Of a stretch of 64,000 nucleotides of DNA, positions 50,701-62,065 are shown one piece after another. Position numbers and translations under genes: made by a program. The DNA lies in contig NC_045147.1 of assembly GCF_008831285.2 (NCBI RefSeq), positions 21,840,981 through 21,904,980 on the forward strand, read 5' to 3'. The first letter of the stretch is position 1, and the number at the start of each line of letters is the position of its first letter. The notes beneath the pieces are model-generated. The model saw only the letters and a list, made by a program, of their open reading frames with translations. It had not been told where the DNA came from and made no database searches. Origin of the DNA: Nymphaea colorata. Taxonomy: Eukaryota; Streptophyta; Magnoliopsida; Nymphaeales; Nymphaeaceae.

Positions 50701-51287
50701 AAATTATGTTTCTGAAATATACCTACAATCTTCGCTTACTTGCCATCTTGATTATAGGTGGCTGACTATTGTAAGCATCACTGATGTGTTTTGGGTTGGT
50801 CATGAGAACATTTGCGTCCACTAGCGTGTGTGAATCATTATGCTTCCAATGGTTGTCACATTATTTACCTCCTGAATCATGATATCTTGTTATTCTCTTC
50901 TCTTACCTTTAACCTGTTTCTCAATCACGGCAACCAGTCTTTGTCACGACCTTGAGATGCGTTCAAACTTGATCTCCTGTAATGTGGTAGGCTTGCTGGA
51001 CTGAGGGTACCTAAGTTCCAGTACTTATCCAAGTAAAATGGGACAGACCAAGATATTTATCAGGCCACGACCTAATAAATTTAGAAATTATAGGAATTTC
51101 AATTTCATGTCAGGAAAGATCTAAAATAGGAAAACAGGAGAAAAACTTGCTCTTATAATGAACATCTAACTTGAAAAAAAGTAGAACACATTTTTAGAAA
51201 CTTGCTCTTTTAAGATAAACTAGTGCTTTTATTTTTCCACAAGTTTTTACCGGTGCAAGTGGTTTCATGAAAAACACTTTCGTGAAC
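47725..51287 (+). repeat. Tandem segmental duplication, copy 1 (about 3.6 kb)
   Basis: Copy 1 aligns throughout with 51288-54830 in the same orientation at a spacing of about 3.62-3.67 kb. Landmarks: CT-rich leader with accctag, gtggtggttcgccaccat (48254), gataagagcatcatagg, taccCGGcttgttggtggca, ttggtgtggaaatgaagttgac, a catcatcatcatc run (49856), cacatgggccagca and gacagaccaagatattta. The start resembles a plant transcript leader (CT-rich, AAACCCTA). No long conserved frame survives in both copies. Open frames at 48179, 49228, 49893 and 50606 lack domain character. Confidence 0.85.
48254..48271 (+). other. Conserved short hairpin with TTCG loop, copy 1
   Basis: gtggtgg-ttcg-ccaccat forms a 7-pair stem (last pair G-T) closed by a four-base TTCG loop and runs into an ATG in strong context (gccaccatgg). 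The same 18 bases occur at 51878-51895 in copy 2. The closing pair is G-C, not the C-G of the extra-stable class. Confidence 0.6.
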
Positions 51288-54200
51288 GAAATGTTTAACT
51301 AATAGAACTTTGTCATTTGTACTTTTAACATGTATGTCTTCTGTCATAAGAATATTTCTTTGGCTCGGAAAAGATATTTGTTATCCACGTTTTATTGATC
51401 TCTTCACGCGTTTGTCCATAAAAGCTGAAAATTATCATGTACGATCCAAGTTGTGTATGGTGGTGCATTGGTTCTTCATTATCTTATCGGACAATGCGTC
51501 TGGATTTCTTTATCAATCTCGAGATCCGGATCTAGCCCCATCCCCCGGTCCGAACCCTGGTTCAGCACCTCCAACATCGGACCCTAGAAACTGGAACTCC
51601 ACTTCAAAAAACCAATAAGCTCCAACTTTCTCGTGGCTTCAGGTCGGGTCTCTCTCTCTCCCGGGCTCTAAAAACTGTAACCTCTCTCAATAAACCCTAG
51701 AAAACTAGAATCCACACCCCCGCCGCCCCCCTCCGGCGTCTCCCTCCCTCCCTCTCTCTCTCTCTCTCTCTTTTGTATCTCCCTCTACCAAGCAGTGGTT
51801 TCTGATACTGGTCCTTTACACTCCGAAAACTGTTAACTCCACCGTCTTTTATACGCAAGAAAAGTTTCAGATGGGTTGTGGTGGTTCGCCACCATGTCTT
51901 CTCTGTCATCCTTTCTGGAGACGGAACTCCACCATTTTTTTCGCGTTTAAATCGATTACCCACGTCTTTGCTGGTGATGAGAGCATCATAGGCTATGAGC
52001 CACCAACAAGAAACTTTGCGCAACCGAGGTAGTCTCTTCTACCCGGCTTGTTGGTGGCAAGGAGGAATGTGCCAAAATGCTAATCTGAAGCACGATCTGA
52101 TGTGGGTTTCCGTTTCTTTTTACTTTCATCTCATTCCCATTGAAGCCATTAGTCGTGCGTTACTTTTCTTGCATTTCTTGTTGCTCAAGAGGCATCGGTA
52201 TGCTGTTCCGTGCGCGACTAGTTCTATTCGTGGACGCGCTCGGTTTTTCTTTTTCTTTTGAGTTACTGGAACTTGGTTACGGCGCTTTGGTCGCAGATCA
52301 AAACGCTTGATTGCAGTTCCGAAAACAGCTACCCAAGTAAAAATTGGGTTTGAAGTGCCATGTAAATTGCATTGATGAAAATGTTCAACCGAGAGGGGAA
52401 GAAAGGGCCGGGGAAAGTAAGAAGTGATTAATAAAGTGACTAAGCCAGTTATTTTTGTTCGAATTCAGCGTCTGAGAACATGACACCCGAATGTTGGTTC
52501 ACGATTTTTGAGGTTTTCATTTTATTAGAAGTTTCTGATGGCTAAATTTATGAAAAAGGCTAGTTTTATAGGAGGCAAAGATACTGTTTTGAGCACAAGG
52601 TCTCTAGATTCTAGAATTGCGCCTCTGAAAGTTAGAACACAGAAAATCAATACATTTGCTGATTTTTTCTTTCAGTTGATTGTTTTACCGAACATTCATC
52701 ATGAGCATCAACAATAAATGGAAACCTGTTGATGGCAAGGATGAACGTGCCATTAGTATTCTGTGTCATCAATTATCTTTTTCGCAGAACTCTTTCTTTG
52801 GAATAGTCTCCATTTTTCTAGTGTGAGAAGGCATGCTGCCTATTTCCTGTATCTTTCACTCCATTTTTCTTTGCGGGTCGGCGAAAAAGCCAACTTCATT
52901 TATAATCACATATCTTTGGTTAGAAGAGATCTGCTTTTTCAGAAGAGTGTAAATTTCTTCCTAAGAGTGTAAATTTCTTCTTATCAACTTTGATTTGGTG
53001 CTGCAATGAAGTTGATGTGCCTAAAACTCCAACGGTCTCCGTTTTGTTCAGAGTGATGATAGCACATACATAGTCTTTCTTATCGTTCAAATGCCTACCA
53101 GAAGTATGTGTTTCCCTGGTATAATTATTTTCTGCAATCAATATTCGGAAACAGAAAGCCCCAGTTTTGGATCTTTAAAAAATTGTGGCCACTCTATGTG
53201 GTTCATGGTGTGGGCACGTACATCAGCAGATTCAACACATGAAGAGCCGTCTTTAAGCTCTGTAAAATCTGTCAATTCGATGTAAAGTACATCTATTTCA
53301 TCGATGGGATTTCATGTGTACACCTACCTGCAATTCTATTGTTAGCTTTGTCATGTAGATGGATGTGGAATTTCTAGCATAATCTGCTGGTGGGAGCTGG
53401 ACTGGGAAAAGCATCATCATCATCATCATCGAGGAGTGCTTACCGTCATCCATGGTCCTGTCACTTTGGTTTTGCTTCATCATTCACATGGGCCAGCAAA
53501 ATTTTGAAGATAACATAAGGGTTCCTTTTGCTAGTGGTCAATGTGGTGTATAACTGTTCCTCTTCCTGCTGTTAATGCGTCTGTAGATAACATCCATTCG
53601 ATGTTTACTTACGATCAATATCAAGTCTTGTTGCAATTCCAGTTGGATGCTATCATGATTCAAAATTTCGCCAGATGACTATTCTTAAGTTTGCTGTGGC
53701 GACTGCAATTCTGCAGCTGTGAAGCCTAACTTCTGCCCATCTGCGTAATTTCTGAAGCACAAATTCCATTTGATCTATCATCTCATGAATGGTGGTCTTC
53801 TTCCTGTACGAAGGACATTAGTTGGAAGCGGTACCAATGAGAATTCTGCATCTCCATGTTCCACGACGATGGGCAACTAGCCGAATCGCAGTCATGTTTT
53901 ACACTAAGTTACCGTGAACAAATAATGTTTTGATTGGCGCAAGCCTCGTGATTCTCAACACCTCTCAATTCTCTTGCCTTGTTTCAAAAGATGGACTACA
54001 AAGTTGTCCCAAGTGCAGAACTTGGTGCATTAGCCTGATGTGCATCTCGGTTACTGATGTTGGAATTGCTCTGCCTAGCTGTTCAGACTCCTTCGATCTA
54101 GTGTGGTTATGCCCACCTCCAATTGCACAACCTAGTTTGGATTTCTATGGCTCAGCCATTGCACCTACCTGCCCACCAATAAGACCAAGTGGGTTTGCAG

Positions 54201-54830
54201 ATGGGATTATCCGGTGAAAGGGTTTTACCGCGCTTGTCTGCGACCGATTAGAGTCCCATCTGACTGCAAATGTACCCTGCTAATGCTGGGTCCTCCCATC
54301 CTCTACCTGCTTTCTGTAGCAGAGCGCAAGCAGCACACTGGCTATGTCAAATTTGGTTCTGAAATAGATCTAAAATCTTCGTTAACGATTTGCCATTTTC
54401 ATGATAGGTGGTTAGCGATGCATGCATTATTGATGTGTGCGTGTGTTTTTTGGTGCGGTCCTCAGCCACTCGCATCCGCTTCCATTGAATCACTGTGTGT
54501 CCCAATGGTAGTCATATTATTTATTACATACCAAATCATGATATCCTGTTTATGTTATTTTCTGCTTTATCTTTAACCTGTTCCTCAACAATGGCAAACA
54601 TTCTTTATACAAACTCAAATGAGTTGCGTCCAAAATTCATCTCCTATAGTGTGGAAGGCATTATGGCCGGACGGTGGATTAGTTCCAATACTTATCCAAG
54701 TAAAGTAGGACAGACCAAGATATTTAGCCGGCCATGACGTCTCGATATCTATAAATTATAGGCATTTTAGTCTCAGGTCAGGAAATATCTAAAACAGGAA
54801 AAAACAGGATGACGAACTTGGTCTGATAAT
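51288..54830 (+). repeat. Tandem segmental duplication, copy 2 (about 3.5 kb)
   Basis: Second copy of the unit described at 47725. Indels between the copies are not multiples of three (for example between ctccacc and aaatcgatta near 51,930), which argues against a conserved protein in this part. A 20-base local repeat (agagtgtaaatttcttc, twice near 52,942-52,980) is private to this copy. Confidence 0.85.
51878..51895 (+). other. Conserved short hairpin with TTCG loop, copy 2
   Basis: Identical stem and loop to 48254-48271; the downstream ATG is also kept (gccaccatgtc). Confidence 0.6.
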
Positions 54831-56410
54831 ATCAGAATCAGGAAAATCGATCACACACGGATACAGGTGGCTGAAAAAAATGGTCCATGAATCTTCCCTA
54901 CATGCCAGCTTTTCTTTGTGGATTGGGTTTTTGCAGTTCGAGGATCCGCCCCATTGTCAATGGTACAACGCTGACTACGGATACAATTCTACTCAACTGC
55001 GGGCTCAATTCAGTGACGGAACCATAAATTTTTAGCTAAGGGGCACTATTAGTTTGAATTTGAAATTTTAAGGGGCACTCATATATTAAAAACTAAAAAT
55101 TAACAAAATTTGTATATGTAAATAAAGAAAATCAATCATTTGATGCACACCAACATATAAGGAAAAAAGGGTCAAACGCATTGCAAAATATGTGAATTTA
55201 TGTATGTCAAGATGTGGTAAAATCCGCCCTATGTTATGATCTTTTCTCCATCAATTACATATCAAAACATGTCCTTGAATTTTTTTTTTCTTTTCCAACC
55301 ATATGTAACTATACTGTTCCATTAGTGGAAATGAAGGTGTTGACATATTATAAAGTTTCGATATAACATCCCCTACCTAAAAAGCCTAGAAGCCATCTAT
55401 TGTTTTCAGAAAAGAAGAAAGAAAATGAGAGGCTGCCATTTAAGGGATTCTAAGCTATGTGAGGCTTCCATTATAAGCATGACCCAGGTGGGGATAAGCT
55501 TGACACATATGCTCACAATAGGCAGAGAGCAGTGATGTGAAAAGGTCTATAATGCAGAGAGACAAAGATTACCTATTGTACATGAACTTCAATAATTCAG
55601 CATACTTCCAAAACTTGCCTGCCCAGATGCTGAAATGGACCAATCTCATGTGGAGGAGATAAACCCCTGAATATGCCTTCACAGGTCATTGGTTTTCCTA
55701 GGAAAAAAGTGGAAAATAACAAAAGGGGACTTCCTAATAATTTGTCATGAAATGTTTGGGTGTAAAAAATGGGCATAATATTTGAGATAATATTTGCAGA
55801 CAATTTGTTTCTCCACAGTGATGCTGATGTATGGTCTTCCCTGCCAAAATAATACAAAAACTTGGTGTTCTTTTTTTTTTTCCTAGTTTCTTTCCTCCTT
55901 TTATTTTCCTTCATGATAGGGAGTCGAGTTCACTGCCACCTGTTTATGCTAAGAGATGCTTACTTTGGGTGTTCAACTTTGCCTTTCCTTCAGCTTCAAG
56001 GGATCTCAAGTCTGACAAATTTTGTTTGGCTTATGCTTAGTTATTCTTTCTCTTTTGTTTTTTCTGTTTTCCTAAAAGATGAATTCTAAGAAGGCATTTG
56101 ATTACCCCGAATCTCAAACTCGAGGAAATTTAAATTCATGGTTTTACCAGACCCCATCCTACTTGTCCGCATCTAAATATTGGATTTGGACGATCAGACA
56201 AACTCTGACCGTTGATTCCGCTTCAGAGAGCCGTTGAATCCAGTTCCCATTAGGCCAGACTCGATATAGCATGGGCTCATCGATCCCAACCCAAAACCCA
56301 CAGTCTGCAGATTGCGAGCGCCTTTTGGAATCATTTTCCGAGAGAACCACTAAAACCGAAGTCTACTCTTGTGAAAGATTTTGTTTTGTGACGGAAGAAA
56401 ATGATTCCTA
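54831..56410. other. Intergenic region, no gene seen
   Basis: AT-rich DNA. Open frames at 55597-55914 (-) and 55831-56089 (+) overlap on opposite strands across a T/A-rich tract and lack domain character. Confidence 0.4.
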
Positions 56411-56411
56411 C

Positions 56412-56561
56412 GGGGCTGTTTGGCTACAATTACTCTTTTATGAATCTGCTCTAACGAAACGAATCGATGAAATGCTGCGACATAATGTTTCATGAATCTA
56501 CCATAATTTTTTGAGCAAATTCATGAAAGAATAACAACTTGTTACTGCTGCCAAACACCTT
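56412..56561. mobile_element. Candidate Tourist-like MITE, about 150 bp
   Basis: ggctgtttggctacaa at the left and gctgccaaacacc at the right are imperfect inverted ends, and sub-terminal blocks (tttatgaatct, attcatgaaa) are also inverted. No coding capacity. Target-site duplication not resolved. Confidence 0.55.
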
Positions 56562-56963
56562 CTATAGGATCCATATCCAATTTTTCAACGCCTGGTATGA
56601 ATGAATCATATATGAATATGGTTTGATGTGGTAAGAGAGATACCTCCAAGAGAGCGAAACCCTCTTTTTTTCCTCCTTGCCCTCCGAAGTCGAAGGTTGT
56701 ATTGGTACATTGACAGGGAGCGATGCACTATTTAATTGGAGTCTTGCGCATCCATTGTAAATGTTTACGGTTCGAATGAATAGCACCCACGATAATCAAA
56801 TTGGTGATCAAACTTTTACTTGTTAGCCAGTTCAACATACTGTAGCACGCACCCATACAAATTGAACTAGTGATCGAACTTTTACTAACCAATCAGCCAA
56901 CTATGCTATGTTCATTTAAACAAAGTTTTCCCAAAGACATGTCAGCGGAGTTGCTGGGCAATG

Positions 56964-57142
56964 ACACGTGGTAGAGATATGACGATTTACTGTCTTGACG
57001 TCACTCTCCTACCTGTCACCTCAACAAGACGACACGTCACAGCGATATCCTCATTGTCGACCGCAAAAGCGTAGACGGAAGGAACTTTTTCTTCTTTATA
57101 TCTTTTATTATGTGGCCTAAATGTCGTCTGCTTTCCACGTGG
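56964..57142. promoter_or_regulatory. Cluster of four ACGT-core (bZIP/bHLH-type) sites
   Basis: ACACGTGG (56964-56971), the palindrome TGACGTCA (56996-57003), ACACGTCA (57032-57039) and CCACGTGG (57135-57142) fall within 180 bases. The G-box, C-box and ABRE-like words are classical plant bZIP sites. The nearest recognised gene downstream is the beta-amylase (ATG at 59090, 2 kb away), so the served gene is uncertain. Confidence 0.5.
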
Positions 57143-57340
57143 CATATCATTTTATTCTGCTCTCGTGGTTGCCGAACAGATGCCCCGAAGACGCTCCAAA
57201 TTTCGAGAATGCCACCAGACGGAAACCGGAAATAAGACCGACATGACCGGCACTGCCTGTTTGTGATTAAATATTGAAAACAATTTAACGTACACCTTCA
57301 TTTGAGTATCATCTTGTTATTATTAATGAATAACTAAAAC

Positions 57341-57512
57341 ATATTTGTTTCAATGTGGATTTTAGAACTCCCCATTCAACCTTTAATCTATGTTTTTTTT
57401 TAATATGTAGCATGAGATATCCAGTTTGTTTAAACTGAGGTTCTTCCAATACACATATTTTTATTTATGTAGTCTATCGATCTAAGATCCGAAGTTATCG
57501 AATACAACTTAA
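57341..57512. mobile_element. Degenerate relative of the Tourist-like MITE
   Basis: Left end atttgtttcaatgtggattt and right end gatccgaagttatcgaatac match the ends of the 20930 element (tttgtttcaccatggattt; gatccgaggctatcaaacac). Only about 170 bp remain. Confidence 0.5.
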
Positions 57513-59089
57513 AAGTTAAATTTGAGAACATATTAAAGAGGCTTTTGGTAACAGTAATGCTGCACTAGTGTTTCGTCGGACATATTCATGGAAATGCTAA
57601 CACAGTATTGCCTGCTAAAAGAATGATTATAATTAAAGAGAAGTACGTTGAAATAACATGTTGATATTTTTTAAGACACTTAGGGGTAAGTGTCCTCACA
57701 TAAAGTAAAGAAAAAGAAATTTATAATTTTGTCCATCTAATAATTGCTTAACAATTATATTGCATTTGTGCAAGTTGAGATTTGAAATTTAAGGGGTCTT
57801 TGATGGTTTGAAATTTTGATTCAAGAATTAAAATTTCAGAACATAATTCCTTCTCAAACTAAAATGAAATAAAATTCTAGGTTTTCTAGTTTCCTAATTC
57901 CAAAAACCAAATACTATATTTGTTTAATAATTCCAAGTTCTTAAACAATGAGCATTTTAATTCTAAAATTCATTATTCTAGCACTCATAAGCTGGCGTCT
58001 GGTATGTGCATCTTATATAATGTTTTAGTATGATTGTGAGCCCTTACAATGAAATTTAGGGACCCAATTCGGGTATTCATCTAATTTAATTTTTTAGTAG
58101 TAAAAATCATCTAATTATGTTCATTAAAACGAAACAATTGAACAAATGTTTTATGAATCCACTCTAATATTTGAGTAGATTCCTAGAATAGTCACAGTGT
58201 TCTTAACCATCCTTTTAAGTATTCTAGTTCTTTAATTTACAATTACATTCTGTCACCATATTCCTTCGAAAGTTTAGAGCAAACACAAGACCAAATTCCC
58301 TTTTTTTTTTTTTGCTTAAGATAATTTGACATATATTTTTAAACAGACGTTCATTTAAAAATAAGTATGTTTGAATTAAGATGAGGCTTGGTTGGTGGAA
58401 CGCGGTGGCATTTTGGTAGTTGTTGAGCAAGGATGAGGGCAACAGTTCAGTGTCCCCCCTCCCTCCCCCCGAGTTTTCCTTCAAATAAGCGCATGCAGCC
58501 TCCTGCTCTGCTCGCGGGATTCCTTCCTTTCTCCTCTCTTCGCTCGATTTTCTGCTGCAAAGAGAACAAAGGAGAAAATTTCTCAGCCCTACGACTACGA
58601 TTTCCTCCCTTGGTCATCCTAGACGGCTCATTGTTACTCGTTTCCTTATTTTCTTATCCTGTTAATACTTCTTCTCCCTGGATTCTCGTTGCCCATCGAG
58701 TATCTAGCAGACATCTGTCTGTAAATTATCCTGAATTCTCTTTTTCTGGATATAATCAGTTCCTGTTTGCATATTTAGATATTTGGATTTTCCTTTCTCG
58801 GTAAAGTTGGAGCTGCGGTTTTGTCCTGTATCATTTGCAAAATACTTTTTCTTCTTGGTGATTCTCATCCTTGACTGAATCCCATATTTTCATTATAAGA
58901 TAACGAAAGAACCTGGTTTATTCGATTTTAGGAGGATTTGTCTTTGATTTTTCTTTGAGAAAAGGGCTTCTCTCTCCCTCTCTTTTTTAAACTGGGATTT
59001 TTTCCTGAAATCAGTGATATTGAACCCAGGGGTCTGATTTCTTGTCATATCAAACGGGTCGGGTTTCCTGATTTTTTTTGAAAGGAATC
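57513..59089. other. Spacer and beta-amylase promoter/leader
   Basis: From about 58,430 the plus strand becomes CT-rich (cccccctccctccccccgag, ttcctttctcctctcttcg), as expected for a leader. A 123-codon frame (58433-58804) in this leader has no domain and is probably fortuitous. No TATA box is convincing. Confidence 0.4.
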
Positions 59090-62065
59090 ATGGAGGTTTC
59101 GGTGATCGGAAGCGCGCAGTTTCCCGCCGGGAGAAAGAACTCGGCACTTTTGAAGTCGGATCTCGCCGGATGTTGCAGAGAATTGGCGCCTTCCAGGAGG
59201 GACTTGAGTTCAATCGGGTTCGGTTCCGCGGGGGCCGGGGGAAGGCGGAGGAGGGTGGCTGGAGTCTCTCTGGTGACGGCCACCAGGGCAGAGATGGCCG
59301 TCGTTGAGAAGGCAGCCGGCAAGCGTTCGCACGATAAGAAGGTAAAAAATTTCGATCTTGGTGTCTGTTTCTCTTTTCATGTTAGCTAGTCCGTTTCTCT
59401 TTTCATGTTAGCTTAAATCTAGTTGCTATGTGAGGGGTTTGCTTCAGGATTGCCCCCTTTGTTGCTCCTTGTAGTCAGAGGAGTGTCTTTATAAAACGCT
59501 ATAGATTTTTTTCCTCCTGACTTTTTTTTCGTAGAACTTTCCCCCTGTTCTGGTGATCAGGAATAGACTCCAGATTTTTTCTTTATTTTTGCCAAGAAGA
59601 TTTATCCTTGCTCTGTTTCTTCTTTGCAGCGTGGTAAAATTTTGTGTTTTTGTTGGGTAGAAGGCCCGTTACTTTCCGCCAAATTCGGGATATGTCGATA
59701 ATGACTTGTCTTTGAAATGACGAGATTGTCCGTCCACCTTCACTATCCCCCTTCGACGCGTGAGACTTGTCGTCTCGCTTACTCGGAGGCAATGAAGTTC
59801 AAATGTTTCTTTTTTTTCCCTCTTTGTTTTTTTCCTCCCACGATTTTCTGTTTTTCATTTTCCTCTTAGAAAATTCTAATGGTCGACAGTGAAGATCCTT
59901 CTTCATGTAGTATGGCTTTGTTATCCTTGATATTTGTTTTATGCCCTGAGCTAATCGATATTTTTGGGAACAAGGTAATAAGAAATTTTAACTGATACTT
60001 ACTCCTGAAATGAATAAAATCTCACAGTGATTATATACGTGAGGTTAGGCTTCCTATGTTTCGTAAGAGGCCAAAGTGGTCTTCTAAGACTTTAATGGAA
60101 TCCATTCGGGATGTTTACAACTAGTATTTGTTTGGGTCTACTGGCTTTGGTGGGTAGTTTTTCTTACGAAGTAGCAACTTGGGTAGTTGTTTATTGGTGG
60201 GATAATTAATTGTTGTGGTGCAAGCGCCTCTACAGATGTTTGTTTTCGCTTCCATCTGTCAGTTCCTTTTTTCTTCTCTGTGTTTCTGCAAGCGTTTGAA
60301 GGAAAAACTTAGATATGAACCCTCAGAATCCAACTATCGGTAGCCAATAGAGGAGTAAATTTTGCAATAAAATGATGCTAGTTAACTCGTAAATTTCAAA
60401 CTGATCAGCTGAAGAGTCTGGCTTTGAAGGTTTAATAACGCGAAACCGATTCAAGTGTCAACTTGTTTGATTTGGGTTGAAGTAAATATGTTTCCTTCAG
60501 TTCATGGAGACTTGAAAGTAAAAACTAGTTGGAATTCAATTCCTACCATTTAACACGGCCCTAACTCTTCTGAACGTTGTCACGCAGAGTGGTCGAACTC
60601 CGTTTTACGTAGCACTTCCTCTTGATACAGTCTCGCCCGACAACAACTTGAACCATATGAAGGCCGTCTCCGCCGGATTGAAAGCTTTGAAGCTGCTTGG
60701 TGTTACGGGTGTGAGCGTCCCAGTGTGGTGGGGCATCGTAGGGAATGAATCTGAGGGAAAATTCAACTGGTCTGCATATCAATCTCTTGCTGAAATGATC
60801 CGTGATTCCGGGCTTAAGCTCCGGTTTTCTCTCTGTCTCCATGGTAGACCCAACATCTCGCTTCCTTCGTGGGTGGTTAAGATCGGAGAAAGCGAACCTG
60901 ATATTTTCTTCAGGGACCGCGCCGGAAAACGGTACATGCACTGCTTGTCGTTGGCAGTTGATGAGCTTCCGGTACTTGCAGGGAAGTCTCCGATACAAGT
61001 CTATGGAGAATATCTTTCTGAATTCAAGTCGTCGTTCTCGAGCCTTTTAGGCACCACAATCACGGTAAACATGATCTGCAATATTGGATGAAGAACAGTC
61101 TCTCTTATTTGGGTTCGACTGTTTCTGTCGTCAATGGCTGTCCTTTTTTTTTTTGGTCTGAAATTCGAATTTTCTAACAGGATATCTCAGTGAGCCTTGG
61201 CCCCGATGGTGAGCTTAGGTACCCCTCATTCCCGGAAAATCGACGCGGCAAGATTCAGGGGGTCGGAGAGTTTCAATGTTATGACAAACACATGCTTTCC
61301 AGCCTGAAGCAACACGCTGAAAGTTCAGGCAATACTCTTTGGGGTCAATCCGGACCTCATGATGCGCCTAACTACAACCACTGGCCACACACTAACAACT
61401 TCTTCAAGGACTCCGGCGGTTCCTGGGAGACACCATATGGTGATTTCTTCCTCAGCTGGTATTCAGGCCAGCTGATTGACCACGGCGATCGCATCCTCTC
61501 TCTCGCGTCACAGGTTTTCGGCGATAGCGCAGTCACCATCTCCGGCAAAGTCCCGCTGGTGCACAGTTGGTACAAGACTCGGTCACATTCTGCTGAGCTG
61601 ACCGCAGGATTCTACAATGCTGACAGAAGAAACGGCTATACCGCCATTGCCAGAATGTTTGCCGCAAATTCAGCTACACTAGTGCTGCCAGGGATGGACC
61701 TCTCTGATGCTCATCAACCATCTGAAGCGCTATCAAGCCCGGAGTCCGTAATCTCGCAAATAAGAGCGGCTTGCTTCGAGCATGGAGTGTCATTATCAGG
61801 GGAAAACACATCAGTTTCCGGTATACCAGACAATTTCAGTAGGATTAAAGAGAACCTTAAGAATGACCAGTGGAGCTTAGATACATTCAACTACTGCAGA
61901 ATGGGTGCATACTTCTTCTCACCGGAACATTGGCCAAAGTTCACAGAGTTCTTCCGGGGGTTGGAGTTGCCTGAAAAAGATATTGATGACCTCCCAGACA
62001 ACGAGCAGAAGCTCTCCTTCGTTGGGGCTGCTCAGTCAGAGAAGACATTGCTGGTGCCAGCATGA
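59090..62065 (+). CDS. BAM9: BAM9-like beta-amylase homologue, probably non-catalytic, 3 exons
   Basis: Exons 59090-59341, 60588-61064 and 61181-62065 give 537 residues, as in Arabidopsis BAM9. The first 75 or so residues are Arg/Ser/Ala-rich and look like a plastid transit peptide. A glycoside hydrolase 14 barrel follows: PFYVALPLDTV (89-99), VSVPVWWGIV, GPDGELRYPSFP (250-261), GEFQCYDKHML, PHDAPNYN, GDFFLSWYS, HSAELTAGFYN. The first catalytic Glu (soybean Glu186) is Glu254, and a Glu lies at the second site (SGENTS, Glu451, soybean Glu380). The flexible loop with Asp101 (HQCGGNVGD in active enzymes) is replaced by CLHGRPNISLP, and the inner loop with Thr342 (FTCLEMRD) by LVLPGMDLSD. These losses mark the BAM9 clade, whose members lack amylase activity and are thought to regulate leaf starch breakdown. 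The ATG follows a stop-free short stretch and is the first Met giving a transit peptide. Confidence 0.92.
59366..59413 (+). repeat. Short tandem duplication in BAM9 intron 1
   Basis: tttctcttttcatgttagct occurs twice, 26 bases apart, just inside the intron. Confidence 0.8.

Noticed and set aside
58433-58804. 123-residue frame upstream of the beta-amylase
   Set aside because: CT-rich leader DNA; no domain and no sign of a separate gene. A translated upstream frame cannot be excluded.
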